Notes: generated by a model not told the origin, from the letters alone. A DNA stretch of 64,000 nucleotides from Humibacillus sp. DSM 29435 (GCF_001758225.1 NZ_MAST01000053.1:1-64000); one strand, 5' to 3'; positions 9,154 to 17,025 are shown, counted from the first letter of the stretch. Numbers and translations are program-made.

Positions 9154-10344
9154 TCAGCCGTCCGTTGACTCGTCGGGTTCTGTCTCCGGCTCCGAGTCGT
9201 ACGTCCGCGACCAGGCGTTGAGGATGTCTCGTGCTGGCGAGTCGACGTCTACCGGCAACGTGACGACCTCACGAGTGCTGCCCTTGCGGGCCATCTCCGC
9301 GTTCTCGGCAGCCATGACCACATCGAGCGGGTCGAGGCTGCGCCAGTCCCGGTGAGCCAGGAGCTCGCGGCGCAACGTTCCGGCATACACCGGCTCGACG
9401 CCGACTGCGCCGTGCGGGCGGACCACGAGAACCCGCGCCTCGGTAGCGGCGACGGCGACGGCGAGGGCTTCCTTCGCGGTGGCCAGCACGGTCGAGGCCA
9501 CCGCAGTGGCGTACAGGGTGTTGCGGTTGGTCTTGGTGCGCTTTCGGAGGGTGGGCTTGCCACCGGGGGTGGTGTCGGGCCGGTGCTCGGGCACTAGGTC
9601 GATGCCGCCGTAGCTGACGACGGCAGTGACGTACCGGGCCCCGGTGTCGTGGTCGGTTCCGGCGTCGACGCAGGTGGAGTCGCTGGCGTTGTCGGCGAAC
9701 GCCTCGTCAACGGCTGCGATCACCGTGTGCGGGTCGTGCGTCAGGAGGGCCTGCCACTGCTGGTCGAGATGCCACTGCTCCAGCTGCGTGGCGACGACCG
9801 CGCCCGTGTAGCGGCGCTCGGCTTCGCTTGGGGCCAGCTGCACTGCCCAGGCCTTGGCCTGCCTACGCAGAGCGCGCTTCCACACCGGCACGCCTGCGGT
9901 GGCGCCCTGGTAGAGCTCGCGCCGCACCGATTCCACCGTGTCGGTGGCGGGCCTGGGCGGCACCGGCAGCACCTGCCGGGACGGTTCGGGAAACTTCGCG
10001 AGGTGCAGGGTGGTCAGCGACCGCTCCGCGGTAGCAACGTCAGCGACCTGCTGCGCCCGTTCCGCAGCCCGGGCCTGCGCTCGTAGCTGTGCGACGGTGG
10101 GCTGTCGGGGCCCCGGCGAACGTGCCGCACGGCCTGACGAGCCGGCCGAGCGGGCGGTGCCACGGCGCTGCCCGCCGCCGATCGCGGTTGAGACGGTGAC
10201 GGGGCCGGCCCCGGACGAGATGCGGGTTCGGCCGGCGCCGACGTGCACCCGGGCTGCGCGAGGCCCGATGCTCGCGCGCATGCCGCGAGAGGAGGCGCGC
10301 ACCCGCACCCCGGGGGCGATCTTGAAACCGACCGAGAGCCCCAT
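9154..10344 (-). CDS. DUF4236 domain protein
   Basis: A 396-residue protein. The first about 50 residues match DUF4236 (GFKIAPGVRVRASSRGMRAS followed by the ARVHVGAGRTRISSG pattern), a small beta-rich domain of unknown role. The rest is Ala/Arg-rich with a helical middle (residues 75-105) and a C-terminal half I do not recognise. ATG 10344 starts exactly at the domain and has GGCAGG-type purines upstream; longer frames add unrelated sequence. Transcribed 79 bp downstream of the HNH nuclease gene and probably with it. Nothing shows a signal peptide. Confidence 0.75.
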   Translation of the reverse strand: MGLSVGFKIAPGVRVRASSRGMRASIGPRAARVHVGAGRTRISSGAGPVTVSTAIGGGQRRGTARSAGSSGRAARSPGPRQPTVAQLRAQARAAERAQQVADVATAERSLTTLHLAKFPEPSRQVLPVPPRPATDTVESVRRELYQGATAGVPVWKRALRRQAKAWAVQLAPSEAERRYTGAVVATQLEQWHLDQQWQALLTHDPHTVIAAVDEAFADNASDSTCVDAGTDHDTGARYVTAVVSYGGIDLVPEHRPDTTPGGKPTLRKRTKTNRNTLYATAVASTVLATAKEALAVAVAATEARVLVVRPHGAVGVEPVYAGTLRRELLAHRDWRSLDPLDVVMAAENAEMARKGSTREVVTLPVDVDSPARDILNAWSRTYDSEPETEPDESTDG

Positions 10345-10423
10345 CGACCTGCCCTGCCTTTCGCCCGCCGCAGTCACCGGCGGGTGTTCGAGTGTGGTTG
10401 CCGTCTCTGAACGTTCGTAAGAC

Positions 10424-11983
10424 TCAGGCCGCTCGCCAACGGGCGCGGGCGTCACCGAGCTTCGTCGAGCAGCGCATCAACGTGCCCTTCTTGGTACGTC
10501 CGAGATCGCCCTCTGGCGAGCAGAACGCGCCGGGGCTCACCACGCGGATCGGCGCTGGAGCCTGGGGCGTTGAGGTGCGAGTGGGGGTGGAGGTCGGTCG
10601 AGGTGTGGGCTTCGTACTCGGTTTCGGGGCCGTCGCAGGCGTGGGGGCGGCGTAGAGGGGGAGGCCGCCGAGCGGGGGCACCGCGACCGTCGGCACTCTG
10701 GTGGTGGCGCAGCTGGTGAGCACGGCGACCATGGCGTTGCGTTCTGCACCGGTCACGGCCAGCTGGTACTTGGCCTTCACGGCGACCTGCCGCGACACAT
10801 ACACGCACCGGTACGCCTTCGCAGGGGGCAGCCACGTGGCGGCGTCTCCCGCGCCCTTGGCAGCGTTGACGCTCGCAGACACGGCCACCAGGTTCAGAGT
10901 GTCGTTCGCGAACGACGTCCGCTTGGCCTGGGTCCAGCCTGCGGCGCCCTTGACCCAGGCGTCGGCCAGCGCGACGACGTGGTCGATCTGCACCGGCGAC
11001 ACGGTCGAGGTGGTTCGGGTGAAGGGCACCGTGGTGGCGGTGTACGGGTCGGTGAGGGTGCCGGTCATCACGGTGCAGCCGTTGGTGCCCGCCTTCAGGG
11101 TGACGGTTTTCAGGTCGCGCCGAAGGGTGTCGTTGCGCTGGTCGCAGCCGTTGCGATCGGTGTCGGTCCAGGCCGGGCCGAACTCGCCACGCGTGTACCC
11201 GGTCATCGCACCGCGGCCCTGCACCTTCAGCGTCCCGACCAGCGCCAACGCGGTACCCGGCTGGGCCTCGCTGATCGCGGACCCGGCGGGGTCTGTCTCG
11301 GGGGTGGCCTGCGTGGCTGTGCTCGTGGTGCTGGTGCTGGTGGTGGTGGTGGGGCTCGCGGCCGACGAGCTCACGGGTGGCGCTACGACGCTGCCGGCCG
11401 ACGGAAGGGGTGAGGTTCCACCGGTCGTGGGCAGCACGGTTGTTCCGACGACCACCGCGACCACCGACCCGGCGAGTGCCACAGCCCCGGCGCCCCGGGT
11501 CGACAGGTGCGCCCACGCCACGCGGCCCCGGATGACGGCGACGATGGCGACGACGAACGCGAACAGGCCCGCGAACAGCAGTACCCCGCCGATACCGGAG
11601 GTCAGGCCCGCCAAAGCGGTCATGGCCAGACCGCCCCAGCAGACGCCTGCGAGCAGGCGCGAACGGTCCCGCGGGGGAGCAGTCGCCGCCGGAGCCTGTA
11701 CCAACGCTGGGGTCACTGAGGAGGGGGCAGCGCCGGCGGAGGGGCTGGCGTCGAGCGACGGCGGTCGCAGCGGCGCCGCCGACCCGTAGGTGCCCGGGCT
11801 GTCGACGGAAGGCGTGACGGGTGGAGCCCAGGCGGATGCCGGCAGGCCGCCTGGCGCGTCAGTCCAGAACTGCCAGTCGGGCGGGGCGGGGGGCCAGGAG
11901 AGGTCGGGCAGCCATCCCTGTGTGGGCACCCACCCGGCCGGTGGAGAGGGCCAACCAGGAGGCTCGTTGAACACCACAGGCAT
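10424..11983 (-). CDS. Membrane-anchored HNH nuclease (DUF1524/GmrSD C-terminal type)
   Basis: A 519-residue protein in three parts. Residues 1-105 are Pro/Trp-rich (DUF2510-like, WPPAPPDWQFW). Residues about 110-185 hold three membrane segments. A Ser/Thr linker then leads to a DUF1524 HNH nuclease domain (about 255-420) with IDHVVAL (H335), the FANDTLNL asparagine block and WLPP. The tail has two cysteines in a calcium-repeat-like segment (CSPEGDLGRTKKGTLMRC). Three membrane passes with a cytosolic N-terminus would put the nuclease outside the membrane. The domain is related to the C-terminal part of GmrSD restriction enzymes, but no GmrS-like partner is present. Confidence 0.85.
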   Translation of the reverse strand: MPVVFNEPPGWPSPPAGWVPTQGWLPDLSWPPAPPDWQFWTDAPGGLPASAWAPPVTPSVDSPGTYGSAAPLRPPSLDASPSAGAAPSSVTPALVQAPAATAPPRDRSRLLAGVCWGGLAMTALAGLTSGIGGVLLFAGLFAFVVAIVAVIRGRVAWAHLSTRGAGAVALAGSVVAVVVGTTVLPTTGGTSPLPSAGSVVAPPVSSSAASPTTTTSTSTTSTATQATPETDPAGSAISEAQPGTALALVGTLKVQGRGAMTGYTRGEFGPAWTDTDRNGCDQRNDTLRRDLKTVTLKAGTNGCTVMTGTLTDPYTATTVPFTRTTSTVSPVQIDHVVALADAWVKGAAGWTQAKRTSFANDTLNLVAVSASVNAAKGAGDAATWLPPAKAYRCVYVSRQVAVKAKYQLAVTGAERNAMVAVLTSCATTRVPTVAVPPLGGLPLYAAPTPATAPKPSTKPTPRPTSTPTRTSTPQAPAPIRVVSPGAFCSPEGDLGRTKKGTLMRCSTKLGDARARWRAA

Positions 11984-12228
11984 CGTGAATCAGCAATCCT
12001 TCGAAGGGTCTCGAGGGCGGCCCCGCCCGTACCGCCACGCTACCTTTGCTGGTCCGGAAAGGCGCGCACTTCGGACAAAATGACAGATGGATCACGGTCG
12101 GGTCAGCCACCTTTCGACCGCTGCCGCGACGCAGCAAAGGGTGTCGCTCCCTCGGCGACGGACGAACGAACGATTTTCGGCTTGCTGGCGTCGGGCTCAG
12201 ACGCGGTCTCTCAGTGTCGTGTGACCGG
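11984..12228. other. Intergenic region without recognised gene
   Basis: A 245-bp gap upstream of the nuclease gene and downstream of the convergently placed VOC gene. It should contain the nuclease promoter. No convincing small gene or hairpin was found. Confidence 0.5.
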
Positions 12229-12597
12229 TCAGGGGCGGTCGTGGAGCGTTATCTGGTAGCCATCGGGGTCTGCGAAGGTGAATGTCCGACCGAACGGGCC
12301 ATCGATCGGTGCGGAGACGATGGTGTGACCGTCGGCGGCGAGGGCATCGTGGATGTCCTGGACGTCTGTGGCGTGGAGCCAGATCGCGGCACCGATGCCC
12401 GGTTGAGCAGCGGAGGCGAGATCGGTGCCAGGAACAATCTCACGCAGAGCGAAGGCGATCGGCGACGTCTCGAAGACAACGGCGTGAGGAGGGCCCACCC
12501 GAGAGCGCACGAGGCCCAGGAACCGCTCGTAGAACGCCTGCGAAGCGTCGAGGTTGCGGGCTTGGAGGGAGATGAAGTCGGGGCCGGTGGCGGGCAT
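12229..12597 (-). CDS. VOC (glyoxalase/bleomycin resistance) family protein
   Basis: A 122-residue protein with one vicinal-oxygen-chelate module: PDFISLQARNLDASQAFYE at the N-terminus and the FTFADPDGYQITLHDRP ending typical of glyoxalase-like lyases and dioxygenases. It probably dimerises and binds a metal; the substrate is unknown. ATG 12597 has AAAGGAG eight bases upstream. It is divergent from the MarR gene with two perfect palindromes between them, so it is most likely the regulated target of that repressor. Confidence 0.88.
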   Translation of the reverse strand: MPATGPDFISLQARNLDASQAFYERFLGLVRSRVGPPHAVVFETSPIAFALREIVPGTDLASAAQPGIGAAIWLHATDVQDIHDALAADGHTIVSAPIDGPFGRTFTFADPDGYQITLHDRP

Positions 12598-12616
12598 GAG
12601 GGTGCTCCTTTGAAGT

Positions 12617-12634
12617 GTGTCAGATTGCTGACAC
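12617..12634. promoter_or_regulatory. MarR operator O1 and -35 region
   Basis: GTGTCAG-ATTG-CTGACAC is a perfect inverted repeat with 7-bp arms. On the plus strand it contains TTGCTG (12625-12630), a fair -35 element for the MarR gene, 18 bp before a CAGAAT -10. Its centre is 28 bp from the second copy. Confidence 0.8.
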
Positions 12635-12644
12635 GCACCAATGT

Positions 12645-12662
12645 ATGTCAGAATGCTGACAT
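12645..12662. promoter_or_regulatory. MarR operator O2 over -10 and start codon
   Basis: ATGTCAG-AATG-CTGACAT is a perfect inverted repeat nearly identical to O1. It spans the putative -10 (CAGAAT, 12649-12654) and the first two bases of the MarR start codon. Binding here would block RNA polymerase and supports autorepression. Confidence 0.8.
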
Positions 12663-13113
12663 GAGTCAAGACGGTGTCGACCTGGAGACGTCAGTGGGCT
12701 ACCTACTCAAAGAGGCGTCGAGCGCCCTTCGCACAGCCATGGACGAAGTTTTGCGGCCACTGGGAATGAACGTGACGAGATACTCCTGCCTGGAGCTGCT
12801 CGCTCAACGACCCGGCTTGTCGAACTCCGAGCTGGCGCGGGGCGCGTTTGTGACGCGGCAGTCGATGAATGTGCTGCTCCAGACCCTGGAACGAGAGGGC
12901 TTCGTCACCCGGCCTGCGGAGGCACCCGTCGGGAAGGTTCTGCCCACGCGACTCACTCCTCTCGGCCGACGGAGCATACAGAAAGCGACCGTAGCGGTCC
13001 GATCCGTCGAGGTCAGAATGGTGGCCGGCCTGACGCAGACCGAGCAGTCCGGCGCGTTGCGGATGCTGCAGAGCATGGTCCATTCCCTGCGCGACGGCGC
13101 CGACGGTGGATAG
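12661..13113 (+). CDS. MarR family transcriptional regulator
   Basis: A 150-residue winged-helix repressor (helix-turn-helix about residues 45-80, GLSNSELARGAFVTRQSMN; wing GFVTRP...VLPTRLTPLGR). MarR proteins bind palindromic operators as dimers and release on ligand binding. No Shine-Dalgarno sequence precedes ATG 12661, no other in-frame start exists nearby, and a -10-like CAGAAT lies seven bases upstream, so the mRNA is probably leaderless. It likely represses itself and the divergent VOC gene through O1 and O2. Third-position G/C use is lower than in the core genes. Confidence 0.9.
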   Translation: MSQDGVDLETSVGYLLKEASSALRTAMDEVLRPLGMNVTRYSCLELLAQRPGLSNSELARGAFVTRQSMNVLLQTLEREGFVTRPAEAPVGKVLPTRLTPLGRRSIQKATVAVRSVEVRMVAGLTQTEQSGALRMLQSMVHSLRDGADGG

Positions 13114-13127
13114 TTCGCCTCCGGCGC

Positions 13128-13212
13128 GCATTACGCACCGCGGTGGTTCCCGCAGTCGGCGACGCTGCCGATTCCAGTCGCGACCGCGCCCCGCTGGCGG
13201 CGGCGTGACGCC
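13128..13212. repeat. Island repeat copy 1 (imperfect inverted repeat, 85 bp)
   Basis: The left end (GCATTACGCACCGC...) pairs imperfectly with the right end, which finishes GGCGGCGTGACGCC. It begins 15 bp after the MarR stop codon. The right end resembles those of four more copies at 15.3, 17.0, 18.6 and 19.5 kb, which all end in a GACGC block after a GGCG. Confidence 0.5.
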
Positions 13213-13283
13213 ACTCGCGAAGGTGCCAGGCGGATTCACTCTCGAGCCACCTAGAGGCTCAGGTGTCGGTGCGCAGCCGATGA

Positions 13284-13613
13284 TCAATCTGGGCAGTCCA
13301 CCGCGACGGCGAGGGCGGCGCAGATCTGACGCATCCGAACCTCGGCCACGCGTCCGAGGCGTTCGACAAGTATCGCGATCGAGACGCTTTCGACCGAGTC
13401 CAGGTTGACCGCCGAGCGAAGTGGTACCGGATCTTCGCCGGGTTCGAGGAGGACTTCGCTCGGAAGGTTCCGGATAGTGGTCGTGCAGGGTGCTACCAGT
13501 GCGCGGCGATGACGCGGGATCACGACGTCACGAGACAGGACCACGACGGGCCTGCGGCCGATCTCGGCCATCTCGCACCACCACACTTCCCCGCGTAAAG
13601 GGAGGTCCGTCAT
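13284..13613 (-). CDS. MazF/PemK-type toxin of a type II toxin-antitoxin pair
   Basis: A 109-residue protein with the MazF/PemK fold signature: RGEVWWCEM at the N-terminus, [10 protein letters not shown], and a hydrophobic [10 protein letters not shown] strand. Family members are sequence-specific endoribonucleases that cleave mRNA and arrest growth. Its ATG overlaps the antitoxin stop by four bases (ATGA), the usual order antitoxin first, toxin second. The GEVWW and VVVLSRD segments look intact, so the toxin may be active. Confidence 0.85.
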   Translation of the reverse strand: MTDLPLRGEVWWCEMAEIGRRPVVVLSRDVVIPRHRRALVAPCTTTIRNLPSEVLLEPGEDPVPLRSAVNLDSVESVSIAILVERLGRVAEVRMRQICAALAVAVDCPD

Positions 13614-13843
13614 GAGGCCGCAACCGCACGCCGGAAAGAGGCCAGGTCTCCCCACTCGTCGGGTTCATCGAGAGGATGTGCGTCGTAGACGGCGTAGCTG
13701 GCGTCCACTTCGGCCGCGCGGTGGCGAGCCAACAAGGCAGCTAGAGCCTCGTCGACCAGCGCAGAGTCCGCCTTCCCGGACACTCTGCGAGCGCTTTCCA
13801 GCAGGTCCGAGTCCACCGTCGTGCTCAACCGTGTGCGGCTCAT
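13610..13843 (-). CDS. Antitoxin of the MazF-type pair
   Basis: A 77-residue protein. The N-terminus ([19 protein letters not shown]) looks like a ribbon-helix-helix or MazE/VapB-type DNA-binding segment. The acidic C-terminus ([18 protein letters not shown]) matches the toxin-wrapping tail common in actinobacterial MazE-like antitoxins. ATG 13843 was preferred to ATG 13861 because the DNA-binding segment begins there. An 11-bp-period direct repeat covers the start region and may be its autoregulatory site. Short half-life and neutralisation of the toxin are inferred from the family. Confidence 0.8.
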   Translation of the reverse strand: MSRTRLSTTVDSDLLESARRVSGKADSALVDEALAALLARHRAAEVDASYAVYDAHPLDEPDEWGDLASFRRAVAAS

Positions 13844-13860
13844 GCCACAATCATGCCACA
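13840..13860. promoter_or_regulatory. Direct repeat at antitoxin start
   Basis: TCATGCCACA occurs twice with a period of 11 bp (13840-13849, 13851-13860), about one helical turn, over the antitoxin start. Ribbon-helix-helix antitoxins commonly bind such tandem boxes. Operator function is inferred. Confidence 0.4.
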
Positions 13861-13959
13861 TCCGGTCTCTGAAGGATTTTGCCACTCGTGCCCGGTCACA
13901 CCACTGGGGTCGACGGGCGGCGATGGGAGCACAAAGGACTGGCTGCCGGCGTATCTTCT

Positions 13960-14110
13960 GACGCCGCCGGCCGCGTGAGCTGCTGGGATATAGAGCGCGG
14001 GGTTACGGGCTGACCGCGCCACTGCTCGGGCGCGCCGTCGACGATCGTCGGGTTGAGGACCCACTGGTGCTCGAACGGGTCATCGATTGTTGGCCTGTCG
14101 CTCGCCTTAC
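13960..14110 (-). pseudogene. Unidentified coding remnant
   Basis: The minus strand reads DDPFEHQWVLNPTIVDGAPE followed by [12 protein letters not shown], with over twenty consecutive codons ending in G or C. That is typical of genes here and unlike the flanking spacer. It has no start codon and cannot be joined to a longer frame. I do not recognise the family. It is probably the tail of a lost gene within the 318-bp gap between the antitoxin and the phosphorylase. Confidence 0.4.
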
Positions 14111-14203
14111 TCTCAGCCCTGCGGTGGGTCGACCAGAACGGTTACCGGCTCGCGTCCAGACGCCCTGATTTGCGGCGCGGTGTGAGTCTGGTGGAATAGC
14201 GCG

Positions 14204-14992
14204 GTGACCGGTGACCTTCTTCCGCTTCTGCGACCGAAGGACTACGCCGCGCCCTCGGTGTTCGAACCGGCCAACCTGCTGCGCGAAGCCCGTCGCCAGA
14301 AGCGGCTGGTCGTCGAGGACGTGCCGCGGGTCGCCCTTCTCGACCCTGACGGCGACATCGTGCGGTACCTCGCGACATCGGGCCACGGCCGGAGGCACCA
14401 GGGGTGGGCGTGCTACCACACCGACATGTGGACGACCGATCTCGACGGGACCGAGGTCGGTGTGGTCGGGATGGCTGTCGGCGCACCGTTCGCGGTGCTG
14501 GTCGCCGAGCAGCTCGCCGTCTCAGGCGCCGAGCTCGTGCTGAGCATCACCTCGGCCGGCCAGATCGCCCCGCTTCCGCACACCCCGTGCTTCGTGCTTC
14601 TCGAGCGTGCCTTGCGCGACGAGGGCACCAGCGTGCACTACCTGCCTCCCAGCCGCTGGAGTCGCCTCGACCGCCGGCTGCGAGAGCGACTCGACGGGGC
14701 GTTCGCAGGCCTGCCCGAGCCAGTCCTCACCGGCGCCTCATGGACCACCGATGCGCCATACCGGGAAACCGCCAGCCAGATCGAGGCGGCCCGAATAGAG
14801 GGTGCGTTGTGCGTCGAGATGGAGGCCGCGGCCCTGTACGCATATGCCACCGCACGCGATCGCTCGGTGGTGTGTCTGGCCCATGTGACCAACACCATGG
14901 CCACCCAGGGCTCGGACTTCGAGAAGGGGCCGACGAATGGCGTGCATGCCGCCCTGGCCGTCGTCCGCGCCGTTGCACAGGCCCTTGGCTGA
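14204..14992 (+). CDS. Nucleoside phosphorylase family protein (PNP/UDP type)
   Basis: A 262-residue protein of the phosphorylase superfamily that cleaves nucleosides or methylthioadenosine-like compounds. Supporting features are GVVGMAVGAPFAVLVAEQL (phosphate-loop region), SITSAGQI, and the sugar-binding signature LCVEMEAAALYAYA with the two Glu residues around Met. The late VTNTMATQ segment may carry the catalytic base region. GTG 14204 is the first start. Outside any operon, within the accessory region; substrate unknown. Confidence 0.82.
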   Translation: MTGDLLPLLRPKDYAAPSVFEPANLLREARRQKRLVVEDVPRVALLDPDGDIVRYLATSGHGRRHQGWACYHTDMWTTDLDGTEVGVVGMAVGAPFAVLVAEQLAVSGAELVLSITSAGQIAPLPHTPCFVLLERALRDEGTSVHYLPPSRWSRLDRRLRERLDGAFAGLPEPVLTGASWTTDAPYRETASQIEAARIEGALCVEMEAAALYAYATARDRSVVCLAHVTNTMATQGSDFEKGPTNGVHAALAVVRAVAQALG

Positions 14993-15059
14993 CCAAGACT
15001 GACCCCGAACCTGGGTGCGGACATACGGAGCCACCAGGGCCACCATCCGCGCCGAGCCC

Positions 15060-15172
15060 GCCGGCGTAGGAGGTGTGGGGCGCCCGACGTAGCGGGCCAG
15101 GTAGGAGACCGCGGCCAGTTGCGCGGTTGACATAGTCGCGGGCTGGAACGGAAGAGTGGTCGGAGCGGACAT
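15060..15172 (-). pseudogene. Tyrosine recombinase (integrase) N-terminal remnant
   Basis: After ATG 15172 the minus strand reads MSTAQLAAVSYLARYVGR, which resembles the start of the SAM-like core-binding domain of XerC/phage-type integrases. The similarity then stops, apparently after a frameshift, and no catalytic domain follows; the frame continues antisense to the phosphorylase. Only about 30-40 residues survive, so it is inactive. It marks past site-specific recombination here. Confidence 0.5.
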
Positions 15173-15205
15173 GGAGTCAGCTCACGCGGAGACGTTGAAC
15201 AGCCG

Positions 15206-15323
15206 ACGCCTCGTCAGCCGCCAACCCGGCAAGGCAACTGGGACTTCATCGACGCTAGACCTGTCACCAGGTCGCGTCCGCAAGGCGGCGGAAGGACACT
15301 GCCGCTTCGCGGCGATGAGACGC
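15206..15323. repeat. Island repeat copy 2 (imperfect inverted repeat, 118 bp)
   Basis: The left arm ACGCCTCGTCAGCCGC (15206-15221) pairs with the right arm GCGGCGATGAGACGC (15309-15323) with few mismatches, and pairing continues inward (CCGGCA with TGCCGC). The right end matches the GGCG...GACGC ending of the other copies. It lies in the gap after the integrase remnant. Confidence 0.5.
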
Positions 15324-15432
15324 AGTTCACGCGTCGCGGCACATCCGAGCCGACGTAGCGCCCTCAACGCGGCTGGATCTGGACGTTCGTGTTGCGGCGG
15401 AATGTCACCTGAATCGCCGAGGAGAAGAACCC

Positions 15433-16044
15433 TCAGTGGACCTCGGCACCCAGGGCGAGATCGAAGCCCGCCCCATTACGGGCGAGCCCCATCAGCAGGA
15501 GGCCGGCCGACTCGAGGATCGAAGCCGCCTGCAGCCCTCCTGCGTCGAGGGTCCGCAACTGCAAGCTCTCCAGAAACGCCGCGACACTTGACTTCGCCTC
15601 GGCGGTCTCACTCGCGATGAACGCGTCCAACGGCGTGCCCTTCGCAAGAACGTGGCCGAAGATCGTGTTCAGCGCCTTCACCACATGGGCGCTGTCGGGA
15701 GCGGCAGCCGCGATCTCTTGAGCAGCTGAGCTTGTGGTCACGAGCCCGCTGGCGTCGGCGTTGAACGGGTTGGAGATGTCCACGAGGATCTTGCCGGCCA
15801 GCGCATCGCCGTACTTCGCGACCGCATCGACTACGCCGCTGTACAGGACGGCCAGGATGACGATGTCACCTGCCGGCCGTGCGCCGAATGTGCCGACGGT
15901 GGCTCCGTGGCCGATTTCGTCGGCGAGCGCCCGAGCCTTGGCGGTGTTTCGGCTCAAGAGCTCGACCGTGTGACCGTGCATTGCAGCCCGGGTGCCGATC
16001 GCTTTGGCCATGTTGCCTGAGCCGATGATGCTGATGGTGGTCAT
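15433..16044 (-). CDS. NADPH-dependent F420 reductase-like oxidoreductase
   Basis: A 203-residue Rossmann protein. MTTISIIGSGNMAKAIGTRA is the NAD(P)-binding GxGxxA motif, SRNTAKA is the region that discriminates NADPH, and ILVDISNPFN is the conserved block of the F420-dependent NADP oxidoreductase family. Such proteins move hydride between NADPH and F420 or act on other substrates. ATG 16044 has GGAGGA eight bases upstream. It is divergent from a TetR gene and probably controlled by it. Confidence 0.85.
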   Translation of the reverse strand: MTTISIIGSGNMAKAIGTRAAMHGHTVELLSRNTAKARALADEIGHGATVGTFGARPAGDIVILAVLYSGVVDAVAKYGDALAGKILVDISNPFNADASGLVTTSSAAQEIAAAAPDSAHVVKALNTIFGHVLAKGTPLDAFIASETAEAKSSVAAFLESLQLRTLDAGGLQAASILESAGLLLMGLARNGAGFDLALGAEVH

Positions 16045-16114
16045 GATGACGGTTCCTCCGTGGCTTGGTGGGCGGGTGCCAGGTGAGGCGCCCTTGCCTG
16101 CGTCTGTCACAACC

Positions 16115-16150
16115 GGAGGTACCCCTCACTCTATTCCGGAGGGGACCCTC
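16115..16150. promoter_or_regulatory. Putative TetR operators between divergent genes
   Basis: Two related inverted repeats, GGAGGTACCCCTC (16115-16127) and GAGGG-GA-CCCTC (16139-16150), flank a minus-strand TAGAGT that could be the -10 of the reductase gene. A third, GGAGGCCCTCC (16219-16229), is nearer the TetR start. Their shared GAGG/CCTC arms suggest sites for the adjacent TetR repressor. Confidence 0.45.
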
Positions 16151-16254
16151 AACTTGATCGAAGGTTCCTCGGGCTTCGAGACCCGGGCGTATATGCGGCC
16201 TCTCGTCAGTGCAGAAACGGAGGCCCTCCTCAGGATCGTGGATAGACTGGTGGA

Positions 16255-16917
16255 GTGAGCCAGAGTGACGTCAAGCAGATGCGGAGGCCTATGCGTCGGG
16301 ATGCGCGGGAAAGCCGCAACAAGCTCATCGCCGCGGCGCAGGCCGAGTTCGCCGCCCACGGCGTGGAAGCCTCCTTGGAGAGGATCGCCCGCGACGCCGG
16401 CGTCGCCATCGGCACCCTGTACCGGCACTTCCCCACTCGCCTAGACCTGCTCATGGCCGCCCTAAGACCTCGGCTCCAAGAGTTCGTTGACGGGGCTGAT
16501 AAGGCCGTGGAGCTGGACGATCCCTGGGACGGGTTCGTCGCCTATCTGGACAACCTGTTCGCAGTCCAAGCCGGAGACCGAGGCTTCAACGACTTTCTCT
16601 CGCGCCGCTTCCCCGGCAACTCTGAGACCGAGCACATTCACGACGTGATGTGCCAACAGATCGATGACGTTCTTGCTCGAGCCCAAAAAGCTGGCAAGGC
16701 TCGGAGTGACATCACCCGGGCAGACATCATCAACCTGATCTGGTCCAATGGCCGCATCATCGACGCCACCAGCACCAGGGCGCCCACGGCCTGGCGACGT
16801 CAGCTCTACCTCATGCTCGACGCCTACCGCTCCGAGCGGGCACACTCGATTCCCGAGCCGCCAATGACGGACGACCAGCTCTACGACGCCATGGTCCATC
16901 TCAGCACGGTGAGGTAG
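16255..16917 (+). CDS. TetR family transcriptional regulator
   Basis: A 220-residue repressor with the canonical N-terminal helix-turn-helix (residues about 20-65; GVEASLERIARDAGVAIGTL then YRHFPTR) and a divergent ligand-binding domain. TetR proteins usually repress a divergent neighbour, here the F420-type reductase 210 bp away, and GAGG/CCTC inverted repeats lie between. The GTG at 16255 is used; ATG 16279 is an alternative, since the upstream purine stretch (TGGTGG) is weak. The ligand is unknown. Confidence 0.9.
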   Translation: MSQSDVKQMRRPMRRDARESRNKLIAAAQAEFAAHGVEASLERIARDAGVAIGTLYRHFPTRLDLLMAALRPRLQEFVDGADKAVELDDPWDGFVAYLDNLFAVQAGDRGFNDFLSRRFPGNSETEHIHDVMCQQIDDVLARAQKAGKARSDITRADIINLIWSNGRIIDATSTRAPTAWRRQLYLMLDAYRSERAHSIPEPPMTDDQLYDAMVHLSTVR

Positions 16918-17025
16918 GGACTCGGGCAACCAGGTAGACCTAGACCAGTGGTCGCCTTCGGCATCGCATCAGCGGTGGACCACGCACGGAACTCGACATG
17001 TGAGCGCGAACCTAGACGCCCGGCT

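Noticed and set aside
15156-15620. Plus-strand frame over repeat copy 2 and the reductase gene
   Set aside because: Overlaps a clear minus-strand oxidoreductase and a repeat; Arg/Ser-rich chance frame.
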